In this document: piece after piece, positions 25,241 through 33,767 of the stretch
Layout of the letters: every line of letters begins with the position of its first letter
Numbering within the stretch: the first letter of the stretch is position 1
From: Alphaproteobacteria bacterium
Lineage (GTDB): Bacteria; Pseudomonadota; Alphaproteobacteria; Reyranellales; Reyranellaceae
Assembly: GCA_017308235.1 (NCBI GenBank)
Contig: JAFKFL010000023.1
Coordinates: 62,001-126,000 of the forward strand
DNA: 64,000 nucleotides
Direction: 5' to 3'
Translations under genes and position numbers: made by a program
Notes under the pieces: model-generated
Seen by the model: only the letters and a program-made list of their open reading frames with translations
What the model was told of the DNA's origin: nothing
Databases searched by the model: none

Positions 25241-26089
25241 TCATCGAGATGGGTTGCGCAGCCACGGAAAAAGAAGACGCTCCGCAAAGTCGATCAGGTA
25301 CGCGAATGCGAACCCGAGAATGGCGATGACGGCGAGGCCGACATACATCGGCTCGACCCAGAACACCGACCAGGACCACCAGATGCGATAGCCGATGCCG
25401 GCGTCAGCACCCACGAATTCGGCGGCCACCAGCAGCAACAAGCCAAGGCCGGTACAGATCCGCAAGCCGGTCAGGATGCCGGGAAGCGCCCCTGGCAAAG
25501 CCACCGTGAAATAGGTCTGCCAGCGACTGGCGCCGAGGTTCTTCGCCACATCGAAATAGATCGGCCGGATGCTCATGACGCCGGCAAAGGTGTTGAGCGT
25601 CATGAGGAAGAACACGCCGATCGCCACGATCACGTATTTCGACATCTCGCCTAGCCCGAAGATCAGCAGGATCAGCGGCAGGATCGCGATCTTGGGCAAC
25701 GGATAGAGCGCCGCGATCAGCGGCTGGAAGGCAATACGGATCGGCCGGAACAGGCCCATTGCCAGACCGAGCAATAGGCCCGGCACCGCGCCCATCAGCA
25801 AACCGATCAGTAGCCGCTGCAGGCTGAGACCAAGGTCCACCCAGAAGCCATGGGTGAAAAGCATGGTCCAGAACTGCGCCAGAATCGTGCTTGGCGCTGG
25901 AAAGAACTTGGTCTCGATCCATCCGGCACGCGCTGCACCTTCCCAGACGAGCAAAAGCACCAACGGCGAGATCAGAACCTGCAAAGGGCCGAGGAGCTGG
26001 CGCAGCGTAGCCTTCGATCGCGCTTCCGACGCTGGGCGCGCAGCAAGATCGACCGCAACTGAAGGATTGCGCACTGCCGTTTCCTTCAT
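25241..26089 (-). CDS. ABC transporter permease (SsuC/TauC family)
   Basis: 282 aa with about six membrane helices. The N-terminal half has LISPLVLLLVWEGAARAGW and FFPAPSTILAQF, and the cytoplasmic EAA loop is NLGASRWQTYFTVALPGALPG, typical of nitrate/sulfonate/taurine-type importers. Its ATG overlaps the stop of the ATPase gene (ATGA), and the GntR gene follows 40 bp downstream. One permease gene would form a homodimer in the importer. Confidence 0.93.
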   Translation of the reverse strand: MKETAVRNPSVAVDLAARPASEARSKATLRQLLGPLQVLISPLVLLLVWEGAARAGWIETKFFPAPSTILAQFWTMLFTHGFWVDLGLSLQRLLIGLLMGAVPGLLLGLAMGLFRPIRIAFQPLIAALYPLPKIAILPLILLIFGLGEMSKYVIVAIGVFFLMTLNTFAGVMSIRPIYFDVAKNLGASRWQTYFTVALPGALPGILTGLRICTGLGLLLLVAAEFVGADAGIGYRIWWSWSVFWVEPMYVGLAVIAILGFAFAYLIDFAERLLFPWLRNPSR

Positions 26090-26925
26090 CGTGCGCCTCC
26101 GCTTGCCGTTTCCGGAACACGACCCGCCAGCGCCCGCAATTCAGCCGCGCGCGCCCGCTCCACCTCTTCTCGCAACGACTCCCAGAGGCCGGTCACGAGC
26201 TGGTTGAACTCGCCCGAGCGACGGAGGCTGGCGAGCGCTCGTGGCCGCTCGAAGGGCACCGAGACGACTTCCTTGATCCGGCCCGGCGCTGAGGTCATGA
26301 CAGCGACGCGATCGCCCAGCAGCACCGCCTCTTCCAAGCTGTGGGTGATGAAGACAACGGTGCTGCGGTATTCTTCCCATAGCTTGACGAGCTCTTGCTG
26401 CAGGAGCGCCTTGTTCTGCTCGTCCAACGCGGCAAAAGGTTCATCCAGCAACAGCAACTCCGGGCTGGTCGCCCAGGCGCGCACCAACGAGAGCCTCTGC
26501 TTCATGCCGCCCGAGAGCTGGTGGGGATAGAAGTCGCGGAACCGGCTGAGGCCGGCTTTCTCGAGAAGCTCGTCGACGCGTCGCTGACTTTCCGGGCCGC
26601 GCCACGTGCCGGTGATCTTGACGCCGTAGGCCGCATTTTGGGCCACCGTCATCCAGGGAAAGACCGATTCCTCCTGAAAGATCATCGCCGACAAGGGCCG
26701 TTGCGCCGACTCGTGGTGGATCTGCAGAAGTCCAGACGACGGCTTTTCCAGATTGCCGAGCATGCGCAGTAACGTCGACTTGCCGCATCCGCTGGGGCCT
26801 ACGATGCACAGGAACTCGTTGCGCTGGACATCGAGCGTGACGCCTTCCAATGCGCGAAAGGCGCGGCGCCGCACATCGAAGGTTCTTTCGACGTCGCGAA
26901 CGATGACCTTGGGTTCGGTGGTCAC
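26086..26925 (-). CDS. ABC transporter ATP-binding protein (SsuB/TauB family)
   Basis: 279 aa from a GTG start at 26925 that overlaps the stop of the binding-protein gene (GTGA); the longer in-frame reading would lie within that gene and is rejected. Walker A is GPSGCGKST, the Q-loop is MIFQEESVFPW, the ABC signature is LSGGMKQR, Walker B is LLLLDEPFAALD, and the switch His is in ITHSLEEA. It energises the adjacent permease. The overlap at both ends shows translational coupling of all three transporter genes. Confidence 0.94.
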   Translation of the reverse strand: MTTEPKVIVRDVERTFDVRRRAFRALEGVTLDVQRNEFLCIVGPSGCGKSTLLRMLGNLEKPSSGLLQIHHESAQRPLSAMIFQEESVFPWMTVAQNAAYGVKITGTWRGPESQRRVDELLEKAGLSRFRDFYPHQLSGGMKQRLSLVRAWATSPELLLLDEPFAALDEQNKALLQQELVKLWEEYRSTVVFITHSLEEAVLLGDRVAVMTSAPGRIKEVVSVPFERPRALASLRRSGEFNQLVTGLWESLREEVERARAAELRALAGRVPETASGGAR

Positions 26926-27947
26926 TTGGCCAGCGCCTCCGCCGCTTCGCGCGCGAAAGAATTGTCGACCGATGCATCGAGATTGGGCTGCGTCGGGATC
27001 AGACCGTGGTCGGCATACCACTTGAGCTGCTCGCTGAGGCCGTTCTTGCCGTGGACGTTGCTCTCCATCGTGTCGCGGCCAGTGCCGAAGCGTGACCGCT
27101 CGTAGAGCGCCGGATCCTTGACCGGAAAATGCTTCTGGTAGATCTGCACGACCACTTCGCGGCCGGGCATCTTCTCGTGACTGCGCAAGAAGCGATTGGC
27201 TTCGGTGAAGCCCTTCATGAAGCGCAGGCCCAATCCACGATCGGTCAGAACGCGGTTGCCGTACATGACCACGCCCAGCGTGAAGTCGGGCAGGATCGTG
27301 TACATGTTCACGAGCTCGACCCCGAACTTCTCGTCGCCTGCGATGGTGATGAACGGGTCGGAGTTGAACATCACGTCGATCGCCCCGGACTTGAGGCCCA
27401 CCAGCATGTCCGGCTGGGGCATGAACACCATGTTGACGTCGCTCTCCTTGAGCCCGACAGTCTCGAGGAGCTTGCCGGCCAGGAGCTGCATCGCCTGTCC
27501 GCGCGCCGTGACCGCGACCTTCGCTCCCTTGAGATCCTTCGGCGTCTTGATCTTGCCGCTGTCGTAGAGATCCTTGCGGACGACGGCGCCGCTCAGCGAT
27601 GGCAGCTTTTCGAACACGATGTAGTCGCCCACGATTTTGGCGTTCACGCCGCGGGCCAGGGCGTTGTAGAGCGCGGCACCGGGCGCGGTGGCAGCGATGT
27701 CGATCTGGCCGGTGGAAAGCGCCGGCACGATCTCTGCCCCGCTGCGAAAGACGATCGGCTCGACATCGAGATCGTATTTCTTGAAGAAACCTTTATCGAT
27801 GCCGATATGGACGGTCTGGGGACCAGCGAGCAGACCGTACTTGATCTTGTCGGCCGCCGATGCCGGCGATGCACCGACAGACAGCAGACCCACGGAGGCC
27901 AGCAGCGAGGCCACCACCCCTCGCCTCGACGATCCTGAACGAAACAT
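26922..27947 (-). CDS. ABC transporter substrate-binding protein (NMT1/SsuA/TauA-like)
   Basis: 341 aa from the ATG at 27947, chosen over the in-frame GTG at 27950 because GGGGAGG lies at proper spacing only for the ATG. Signal sequence with an RR pair (SGSSRRGVVASLLASVGLL), mature from about AADKIKYGLLAGPQTVHIG. The NMT1-like fold is shown by GIDKGFFKKYDLDVEPIVF and STGQIDIAATAPG. Family ligands include sulfonates, nitrate, thiamine precursors and aromatic amides. Located 27 bp after the ornithine cyclodeaminase-like gene. Confidence 0.92.
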   Translation of the reverse strand: MFRSGSSRRGVVASLLASVGLLSVGASPASAADKIKYGLLAGPQTVHIGIDKGFFKKYDLDVEPIVFRSGAEIVPALSTGQIDIAATAPGAALYNALARGVNAKIVGDYIVFEKLPSLSGAVVRKDLYDSGKIKTPKDLKGAKVAVTARGQAMQLLAGKLLETVGLKESDVNMVFMPQPDMLVGLKSGAIDVMFNSDPFITIAGDEKFGVELVNMYTILPDFTLGVVMYGNRVLTDRGLGLRFMKGFTEANRFLRSHEKMPGREVVVQIYQKHFPVKDPALYERSRFGTGRDTMESNVHGKNGLSEQLKWYADHGLIPTQPNLDASVDNSFAREAAEALAK

Positions 27948-27974
27948 CACGACCTCCCCTTCATCCAGCCGTCT

Positions 27975-28982
27975 TCAGAGCGGCTTGCTGAGAAATGCAC
28001 CGGGCAGCTCCTGGGCAAGCCCGGCCGCCGCCGCTTTTGTGAAAGCGAGCTCCGCAACGGCAAGGTCCTGGAGCGCCGACCCGGCCGTCTTGAGCATCGG
28101 CAATCGGGCCATTTGCACCCGCTCGGCGGCTCGACCACTCACGAGCTCGCTCAATGTCATGAGCTTGTCGGTGAAGGCGATGCCCGCGGCCTTTGCCGCG
28201 ATCATGTCGCCTGTCTCCTCCACCACCTCGTCGATGCCGTCGCACACGACCAGATCGCATGCAGCGACGACGCTGGTGTCGATCTCGCGTTGTTCGGGCA
28301 GGGTCGAACCGATCGACACCACGACCATGCCCGGCCGCAGCCAGTCGCCGAACAGGATCGGCCGCTCGCCGTGCGAGCGGGCCGCGGCGATGACGACGTC
28401 CGCCCCTTCCGTCGCGGCGCGCGCATCGGCGACGGCCTCGCCGGGCACGCCAAGCTCACGGGCAAATCGTTCGGCAAATGCCGTGCGGTTGGCGGCGGAT
28501 GGGCTGAACACCTTGAACGATGCGATGCGCCTGACATGGCTGGTCGCCGCGAGGTGGGCCTGCGCTTCGGCACCGCTGCCCAACACACCGACCGCGATCG
28601 CTTTCTTTGCGGCGAGATAATCCAGCGCGAGTGCCGACGTGGCGCCGGTGCGGAAGCCGGTGATGTAATGCGCATCGAGAATGCCGGCCACTTCGCCCGT
28701 GTGACGGTCGAGCAGGAGAACGGCGTAACTTCCGCCACTCGGCGAGAAACCGAAGACCTTTGCGCCCATGAAGCGCCCTGTGGACGGGATCGCAGCCATT
28801 GCCCGGAGCGACCGGCCCGGCCCGCGTGCCACCGTTCGACGGGGCGCGTTGCTGGCGTCCACGCCGGCCGCATAGACCTCGCGCAACGCTGCAATGGCGT
28901 CCGGCCAAGTCAGGACCGCCTTCGTCGCCTCGGCAGAAAGAAACAGTGGCCGACCTTTCACGTTCTCCCCAATCTCGCCCAT
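27975..28982 (-). CDS. Ornithine cyclodeaminase / mu-crystallin family protein
   Basis: 335 aa. The Rossmann NAD(P) site is AVGVLGSGAEAQAHL, preceded by HYITGFRTGATSALALDYLA, both standard for the family; GSTLPEQREIDTSV and DGIDEVVEETGD are also characteristic. Members act as ornithine cyclodeaminase, alanine dehydrogenase, ketimine reductase or L-lysine cyclodeaminase. In this operon with a class III aminotransferase it may reduce a ketimine or deaminate an amino acid. It is the first gene of the seven-gene operon, 86 bp from the divergent amidase gene. Confidence 0.9.
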   Translation of the reverse strand: MGEIGENVKGRPLFLSAEATKAVLTWPDAIAALREVYAAGVDASNAPRRTVARGPGRSLRAMAAIPSTGRFMGAKVFGFSPSGGSYAVLLLDRHTGEVAGILDAHYITGFRTGATSALALDYLAAKKAIAVGVLGSGAEAQAHLAATSHVRRIASFKVFSPSAANRTAFAERFARELGVPGEAVADARAATEGADVVIAAARSHGERPILFGDWLRPGMVVVSIGSTLPEQREIDTSVVAACDLVVCDGIDEVVEETGDMIAAKAAGIAFTDKLMTLSELVSGRAAERVQMARLPMLKTAGSALQDLAVAELAFTKAAAAGLAQELPGAFLSKPL

Positions 28983-28989
28983 TAACTAA

Positions 28990-29054
28990 CCAATTATCAC
29001 ATTGGCATAGACCAATAAAAGGCGACATGCAACATTGGAGCCGATTGGTATTGG
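28990..29054. promoter_or_regulatory. Phased ATTGG/CCAAT boxes between divergent operons (candidate GntR operator)
   Basis: CCAAT at 28990-28994 and 29012-29016, and ATTGG at 29001-29005, 29034-29038, 29044-29048 and 29050-29054. Centres are at 28992, 29003, 29014, 29036, 29046 and 29052, so five of six lie on an 11-bp grid (one helical turn), with one grid position empty. The first three form overlapping 5-6-5 inverted repeats (CCAAT-n6-ATTGG and ATTGG-n6-CCAAT). The block lies between the cyclodeaminase start (28982) and the amidase start (29069), fitting a bidirectional operator. Confidence 0.6.
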
Positions 29055-29068
29055 TTTGAAGGCGAACG

Positions 29069-30490
29069 ATGAACGACGACACCTTGTGCAGAATGCCGGC
29101 TTGGGAGTTCGCGGACCTGATCCGCCGACGCAAAATATCACCGGTCGAGGTGGCGAAGGCCGTGCTCGCGCGCATCGAGCACCTCAACGGTCGGCTCAAT
29201 GCCTTCATCAACCTCTACCCCGAACTTACCCTCGCGGAGGCACACGATTGCGAGCGGGCCGTCATGGCGGGCGAACCCCTTGGATTGCTGCATGGCGTCC
29301 CCGTGTCGCTGAAGGACAACTACTGGACGCGCGGCCTGCGGACGACCTTCGGCTCCAAGCTGATGGCCGATTTCGTTCCCAGCGAAGATGCGCCTTCGGT
29401 GAACCGCCTGAAGCGCGCCGGGGCCGTGAATATCGGCAAGACCAACGTGCCGGAATTCGCCTGGCGCGGCTCGACCGACAACCCGTTGTTCGGCCCCACC
29501 CGCAATCCCTGGAACAAGGATCGCACCTCGGGAGGCTCGAGCGGCGGTGCCGCCGCTGCTGTTGCCGCCGGAATGGGTCCGCTGGCGTTGAGCGGCGATG
29601 GCGCAGGATCGACTCGCATTCCGGCGAGCTTCTGCGGGGTCGTCGGCCTCAAGCCCACGCGGGGCCGCGTCGCGCTCTATCCTTCGGCGGCCGCCAACGA
29701 GCTCCTGCTGCAGGCCGGCCCGATCGCGCGCACCGTACGCGATGCGGCCCTGATGCTGAGCGCGATGTCCGGACCGGATCGGCGAGACCCGCTGTGTCTT
29801 CCGATCGAAGGCGAGGATTTTGCGCGCAACATCGATCAGGGCGTTCGTGGCCTGCGCATCGCGTGGTCCCCGACCGCGGGCTTCATGCCGGTCGAAAGCG
29901 AGACACGCGACATCGCCGAGCGGGCTGCCCGCACCTTCGAGGAACTGGGCGCCATCGTCGAGGATGCCTCTCCGACAATCGACGATCCGCAATGGATCCT
30001 CGATCTGTCGTTCGGTGCCAATGCGGCCGGCCAACACTCGCGACGGCCGGATGCCGAGAAGCAGCAGATGGACCCGGCCCTGGTCGCCTATGCCGAGGCC
30101 ATTGGAACCACAAGCCTCAGCGACCTCGTGAAGGCGGTAATCGGCCGCCAGGCCGTTGTGCGGCGGCTCTCGGATTTCTTCGAGCGCTACGACTTGCTGC
30201 TGGCGCCGACCGTGGGATTGCCGGCCTTTCCGGTCGGCATCGTCGGACCCACTGAGGTCGCGGGCCAGAAGGTGGGGCATCTCGGTTGGTCGTCGACCTA
30301 CGTTTTCAACTGGAGCGGCCAGCCCGCCATGTCGGTCCCTGCCGGCTGGACCAAGGACGGCCTGCCGGTTGGCCTGCAGATCGTCGGACGCCAGCTGGAC
30401 GATGCGCTCGTCATCGCTGCGGGCGCGGCCTTCGAGGCCGCTCGCCCCTGGGCCGATCGCTGGCCCGCACTCGACGATCTCGCACGCTAG
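29069..30490 (+). CDS. Amidase signature-family amidohydrolase
   Basis: 473 aa. The amidase Ser-cisSer-Lys triad is visible as Lys82 (VSLKDN), Ser157 (SGGSSGG) and Ser181 (GAGSTRIPAS). Other signatures are LHGVPVSLKD and VGLKPTRGRV. These enzymes hydrolyse carboxamides to acid plus ammonia. It is divergent from the ABC transporter/aminotransferase operon and shares its putative operator, so it probably acts on the imported compound or an intermediate. No signal peptide, so cytoplasmic. Confidence 0.93.
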   Translation: MNDDTLCRMPAWEFADLIRRRKISPVEVAKAVLARIEHLNGRLNAFINLYPELTLAEAHDCERAVMAGEPLGLLHGVPVSLKDNYWTRGLRTTFGSKLMADFVPSEDAPSVNRLKRAGAVNIGKTNVPEFAWRGSTDNPLFGPTRNPWNKDRTSGGSSGGAAAAVAAGMGPLALSGDGAGSTRIPASFCGVVGLKPTRGRVALYPSAAANELLLQAGPIARTVRDAALMLSAMSGPDRRDPLCLPIEGEDFARNIDQGVRGLRIAWSPTAGFMPVESETRDIAERAARTFEELGAIVEDASPTIDDPQWILDLSFGANAAGQHSRRPDAEKQQMDPALVAYAEAIGTTSLSDLVKAVIGRQAVVRRLSDFFERYDLLLAPTVGLPAFPVGIVGPTEVAGQKVGHLGWSSTYVFNWSGQPAMSVPAGWTKDGLPVGLQIVGRQLDDALVIAAGAAFEAARPWADRWPALDDLAR

Positions 30491-30512
30491 GCGCTCTCGT
30501 CATTGCGCCTAG
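30487..30512. terminator. Bidirectional hairpin containing both stop codons of convergent genes
   Basis: CTAGGCGC (30487-30494) and GCGCCTAG (30505-30512) are perfect 8-bp complements around a 10-nt loop. The amidase TAG (30488-30490) is in the left arm and the minus-gene stop (30509-30511) is in the right arm. No T-run, so termination efficiency is uncertain. Confidence 0.55.
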
Positions 30513-30904
30513 GGGATCTCCTGATGGCGCCCTTCTTTCGTTACCGTCAAACCGCGTCCCGACAACTGGACGTACGTCTCCTCGACATCGCTCGCGAGCG
30601 CGAGCCCTCCTCCCTGGTCCGAGACGGCGAGCTTCACGGACGGCCGCCCATTCTGGTCAATCAACCGAAGGACCGTCGTTTCAGGATACGAGCGGGCTCG
30701 ATCGGCAGGATACAGATTGATCGAAGCCCGCACCCTGCCCTGGTCGTCGATGATCTCGAGCGCGTGGCCACGGAGCACCGATCCATCGATATTCGTCCAG
30801 ACCCGAATGCCCTGCGCGCCGATATGGACCCGCATTTGCGTCAGCAGAAAAGCAAAAAGCCCGAGATTGATGACAGTGAAAACGACAAGTAGTCGTTGAG
30901 TCAT
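30509..30904 (-). CDS. Small membrane-anchored protein of unknown function
   Basis: 131 aa. One N-terminal hydrophobic segment (LLVVFTVINLGLFAFLLTQ) is followed by a beta-rich domain with repeated strands (GSVLRGHALEIIDDQGRVRA; PETTVLRLIDQNGRPSVKLA). That resembles short repeated surface modules seen in some uncharacterised bacterial proteins. No enzymatic motif. Probably anchored in the inner membrane with the domain outside. Convergent with the amidase gene; the enolase-superfamily gene lies 23 bp upstream on the same strand. Confidence 0.65.
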   Translation of the reverse strand: MTQRLLVVFTVINLGLFAFLLTQMRVHIGAQGIRVWTNIDGSVLRGHALEIIDDQGRVRASINLYPADRARSYPETTVLRLIDQNGRPSVKLAVSDQGGGLALASDVEETYVQLSGRGLTVTKEGRHQEIP

Positions 30905-30927
30905 GGACCCTTCTCCTTCAGCGACTA

Positions 30928-32028
30928 TCAGTTGTCATAACTGTAGCGGGCCACGAACTCCTCGTTCCACTCGATGCCCGCCCCCGGCCGGTGCGGGATC
31001 GTCAGAAGCCCATCCGCGAGCTTGAATGGTTCGGCGACCACAGGGTCCGCCCAGTCCTGCCATTCTAGCCAATGCGCTGTCTCGGTTACGCGCATGAGGT
31101 GGGCTGAGAATTCCGGGTAGAGGTGCGTCGACATCGGCAAGCCGGCCGCGCCAGCGATCGCCCCTGCACGCAACCAACCGCTAACGCCGCCAATACGCAT
31201 CAGGTCCGGCATCACAAGATCGCCTGCGCCCGCCGCGATTGCCTGGGCAAGCGCGCGCGGTCCGTAAAAGTTCTCTCCGAGCTGCACCGGCGTCTTGAGT
31301 TCGCGCGTGAGCCGGGCGTAGCCCGAGAGATTGTCGTAGGCGATCGGCTCCTCGAGCCAGTAGAGCCCTTGGTCGTCAAGCGCGTGGCAGCGGAGCAGTG
31401 CATCGCCGAGGCCCAGACCCTGGTTGAAATCGACCATCAACTTGACCTCGACACCGGCGGCCGAGCGCACAGCCTCGATCGCAGCGAGATCGTCGGCCAG
31501 CCGCTCGCGGCCCAATCGAAGCTTAAGCCCGGTGAAGCCGCCCTCGGCGACCAGCGCGGCTGTCTCGTCGCGGATCTTCGCCGGATCGACGAGCCACAGG
31601 CCGTTGCTGTTATAGGCCGGCACCGGCGCCAGAGAGCCGCCCAGGAATTCCGCCAGAGGCAGCCCGGACGCCTTTGCGAGCGCATCCCAGGCTGCCATGT
31701 CGAGACCGGAAACCGCGATCATGGTCAGGCCCTCGTAGCCCACGAGATTGAGCGAGCGGCGCGCCTGCTGAAAATCGTCGAACGGACGGATGGAGCGACC
31801 GACGCGCTGAGCGGCAAGATCGCGAACCAGCGACACGATCGAGGGCATTGCCTGCTTGAGGTAGGGTTCGAGGTAACTTCGACCGACGATGCCCTCCTCG
31901 GTCACAAGATCGATCAAGACCATCGGCCACGCGTCGAACGATCCGACCTTGGACACGACTGACCGTCGCAGCGGGACCAGAACGGGTCGCACCTTTACCG
32001 ATTTGAGCGTCAGCTTCTCGAAAGCCAC
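30928..32028 (-). CDS. Mandelate racemase/muconate lactonizing (enolase superfamily) enzyme
   Basis: 366 aa from a GTG at 32028 preceded by GAGGGAGG at ideal spacing; an ATG at 32055 lacks a ribosome site. With this start the active-site residues fall at mandelate racemase positions plus five throughout: Lys169, Arg171, metal ligands Asp200, Glu226 and Glu252, then Asp275 and His302. This places it in the MR subgroup with the His-Asp dyad intact, but the second Lys of the KxK motif is Arg (KLR). A sugar-acid dehydratase is more likely than a racemase. Divergent from a TetR gene. Confidence 0.88.
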   Translation of the reverse strand: MAFEKLTLKSVKVRPVLVPLRRSVVSKVGSFDAWPMVLIDLVTEEGIVGRSYLEPYLKQAMPSIVSLVRDLAAQRVGRSIRPFDDFQQARRSLNLVGYEGLTMIAVSGLDMAAWDALAKASGLPLAEFLGGSLAPVPAYNSNGLWLVDPAKIRDETAALVAEGGFTGLKLRLGRERLADDLAAIEAVRSAAGVEVKLMVDFNQGLGLGDALLRCHALDDQGLYWLEEPIAYDNLSGYARLTRELKTPVQLGENFYGPRALAQAIAAGAGDLVMPDLMRIGGVSGWLRAGAIAGAAGLPMSTHLYPEFSAHLMRVTETAHWLEWQDWADPVVAEPFKLADGLLTIPHRPGAGIEWNEEFVARYSYDN

Positions 32029-32085
32029 CAGCCGCCTCCCTCGCAGGATTTCCATTTCAGGCGCGGGCGAGGCGATTGTAAATTC

Positions 32086-32095
32086 ACTGATCAGT
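32086..32095. promoter_or_regulatory. Candidate TetR operator palindrome
   Basis: ACTGATCAGT is a perfect 10-bp palindrome in the 91-bp gap between the divergent enolase-superfamily gene (start 32028) and TetR gene (start 32120). It adjoins TATACA (32096-32100 region), which could be a -10 element for tetR. Position fits autoregulation plus control of the neighbour. Confidence 0.45.
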
Positions 32096-32119
32096 ATACA
32101 TACGACGGAGGACCCTATC

Positions 32120-32722
32120 GTGCCGCGATCGGGAGAAACGACCCGCCGGCAGATCCTCGACGCGGCCTACAAGCTCTTCCGCCGCAGCGGTTTTTCACGT
32201 GTCAGCATGGACGAGATCGCTGCCGCGACTGGCGTCACCAAGCGCACGCTCTACCATCACTTCAAAAGCAAGGACCAACTGCTGGCGGCGGTGCTCGAAG
32301 CACAACATGTGCTCGCCGTGGCTGCGTTCCGGACCTTCGGAGATCGTCTGTCAGGCTCACCTGCGGCCATGGTCGAGGCAATGTTTCGCGGCCTCGCCGT
32401 GTGGTCAGACCGGCCGCGCTGGGCAGGCTCGGGGTTCACACGCCTGGTCGTGGAGCTCGCCGACCTGCCGGGCCATCCGGCACGTGCCATCGCACGGCGG
32501 CACAAGTCGACGCTCGAGCACGAGCTCGCCCAGTTGCTCGAACGTGCCGGCGTGGCCCGGCCGCGCGAGTGCGCGCGCGAGATCTGGCTTTTGTCGGAAG
32601 GCGCGATCGCCTCGATCCTGGTGCACGGCGACCGCAGTTACGCCGATGCCGCTGCAGTAGCGGCGCTAAAGCTTTTGCGCGTAAACGCATCGCGGTCGCG
32701 CCGTCGTCACGCGGGAGCCTAG
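32120..32722 (+). CDS. TetR/AcrR-family transcriptional regulator
   Basis: 200 aa from a GTG at 32120, with GGAGGA 7 nt upstream; an in-frame extension to 31889 would lie inside the divergent gene. The HTH is complete: TRRQILDAAYKLFRRSGF, then SMDEIAAATGVTKRTLYHHF, then KSKDQLLAAVLEA. The C-terminal ligand domain resembles the TetR_C group found with AcrR-like repressors. It probably controls the divergent enolase-superfamily gene and perhaps the downstream SDR gene. The ligand is unknown. Confidence 0.92.
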   Translation: MPRSGETTRRQILDAAYKLFRRSGFSRVSMDEIAAATGVTKRTLYHHFKSKDQLLAAVLEAQHVLAVAAFRTFGDRLSGSPAAMVEAMFRGLAVWSDRPRWAGSGFTRLVVELADLPGHPARAIARRHKSTLEHELAQLLERAGVARPRECAREIWLLSEGAIASILVHGDRSYADAAAVAALKLLRVNASRSRRRHAGA

Positions 32723-32889
32723 CCGCCGCACGCACTGCACTGTGCGTCCCTCGCGATTTGCCTTGGTTCGTTTCGCGAAAGCCGACGGATGCCCGGCAAG
32801 AGGAACGCGTCTACAAGATTGGCTGATTCTTTGCTGGCAGGCAGGTCCAGCCGCCGGCCAACCATCATGTCTAACGAGGAGAGCGACAG

Positions 32890-33651
32890 ATGAATCGTCT
32901 GGTGGACAAAGTTGCCGTGATCACCGGCGCGGGCTCCGGCATCGGCCGGGCATCGGCCAAGCTGTTCATCGCAGAAGGCGCGAAGGTCGTTGTGGCAGAG
33001 GTCGACGAGACACTGGGCGCGGCGAGTGCGCGAGAGGCTGGCGCCGGAGCCCGCTTCATACGCACGGACGTGACCGACGAAGAGAGCGTCAAGCAGATGG
33101 TTCGACAGACCAGGGATGCGTTCGGCCGCATCGACGTACTGCTGAACTGCGCCGGCGGCTCTCTTCGCGAGGACAAGCCCGTCACCGAAGTCGATCTCTC
33201 GATCTGGGACCGCACCATAAACCTCGATCTAAAAGGCCCCTTCCTGTGCTGCCGGCACGTTCTCCCGGTGATGGTCGAACAAGGCAAAGGCAGCGTGGTC
33301 AACTTCTCTTCAGTGGTGGCTCTGCGCGGAAACCACATTGCCCATGTCTACGTCAGCGCCAAAGGCGGGCTCATCTCCTTCACCCAGGCGCTGGCCGGCG
33401 CCTATTCTCCCAAGGGCATCCGCGTCAACGCCATCTGTCCCGGCGTGGTGCTGACGGATCGGGTCAAGAGTCGCTTCACCAATGGCAATCAGATTCGCTT
33501 CGGCGGTATCGACAATATTACAGAACGATACCCGTTCGGTGTCGGCCAGCCGGAAGACATCGCGAATGTCGCGCTGTTCCTCGCCTCCGACGAATCGCGC
33601 ATGGTGAACGGTGCGGCGATCCCTGCCGAAGGCGGCATCTCCGCCTACTAG
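32890..33651 (+). CDS. SDR-family oxidoreductase
   Basis: 253 aa with GAGGAGAG upstream of the start. Cofactor motif TGAGSGIG at 12-19, NCAGG at 86-90, catalytic Ser140/141, Tyr154 and Lys158 (YVSAK). The C-terminal part ends SDESRMVNGAAIPAEGGISAY, typical of classical SDRs of about 250 aa. Possibly follows the enolase-superfamily dehydratase in a sugar- or hydroxy-acid pathway controlled by the TetR regulator 167 bp upstream. Substrate unknown. Confidence 0.92.
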   Translation: MNRLVDKVAVITGAGSGIGRASAKLFIAEGAKVVVAEVDETLGAASAREAGAGARFIRTDVTDEESVKQMVRQTRDAFGRIDVLLNCAGGSLREDKPVTEVDLSIWDRTINLDLKGPFLCCRHVLPVMVEQGKGSVVNFSSVVALRGNHIAHVYVSAKGGLISFTQALAGAYSPKGIRVNAICPGVVLTDRVKSRFTNGNQIRFGGIDNITERYPFGVGQPEDIANVALFLASDESRMVNGAAIPAEGGISAY

Positions 33652-33767
33652 TCTGGCTAAGCTCAGTTTAGTCGGCGATTAGTCTCGCAATTTTGTTGCA
33701 GAAACCTCGCGCTGCGGACCACAGCAAGGGCTAGTCTGGGTTGTACGGATCTGCCGGAGCCCCGCAA

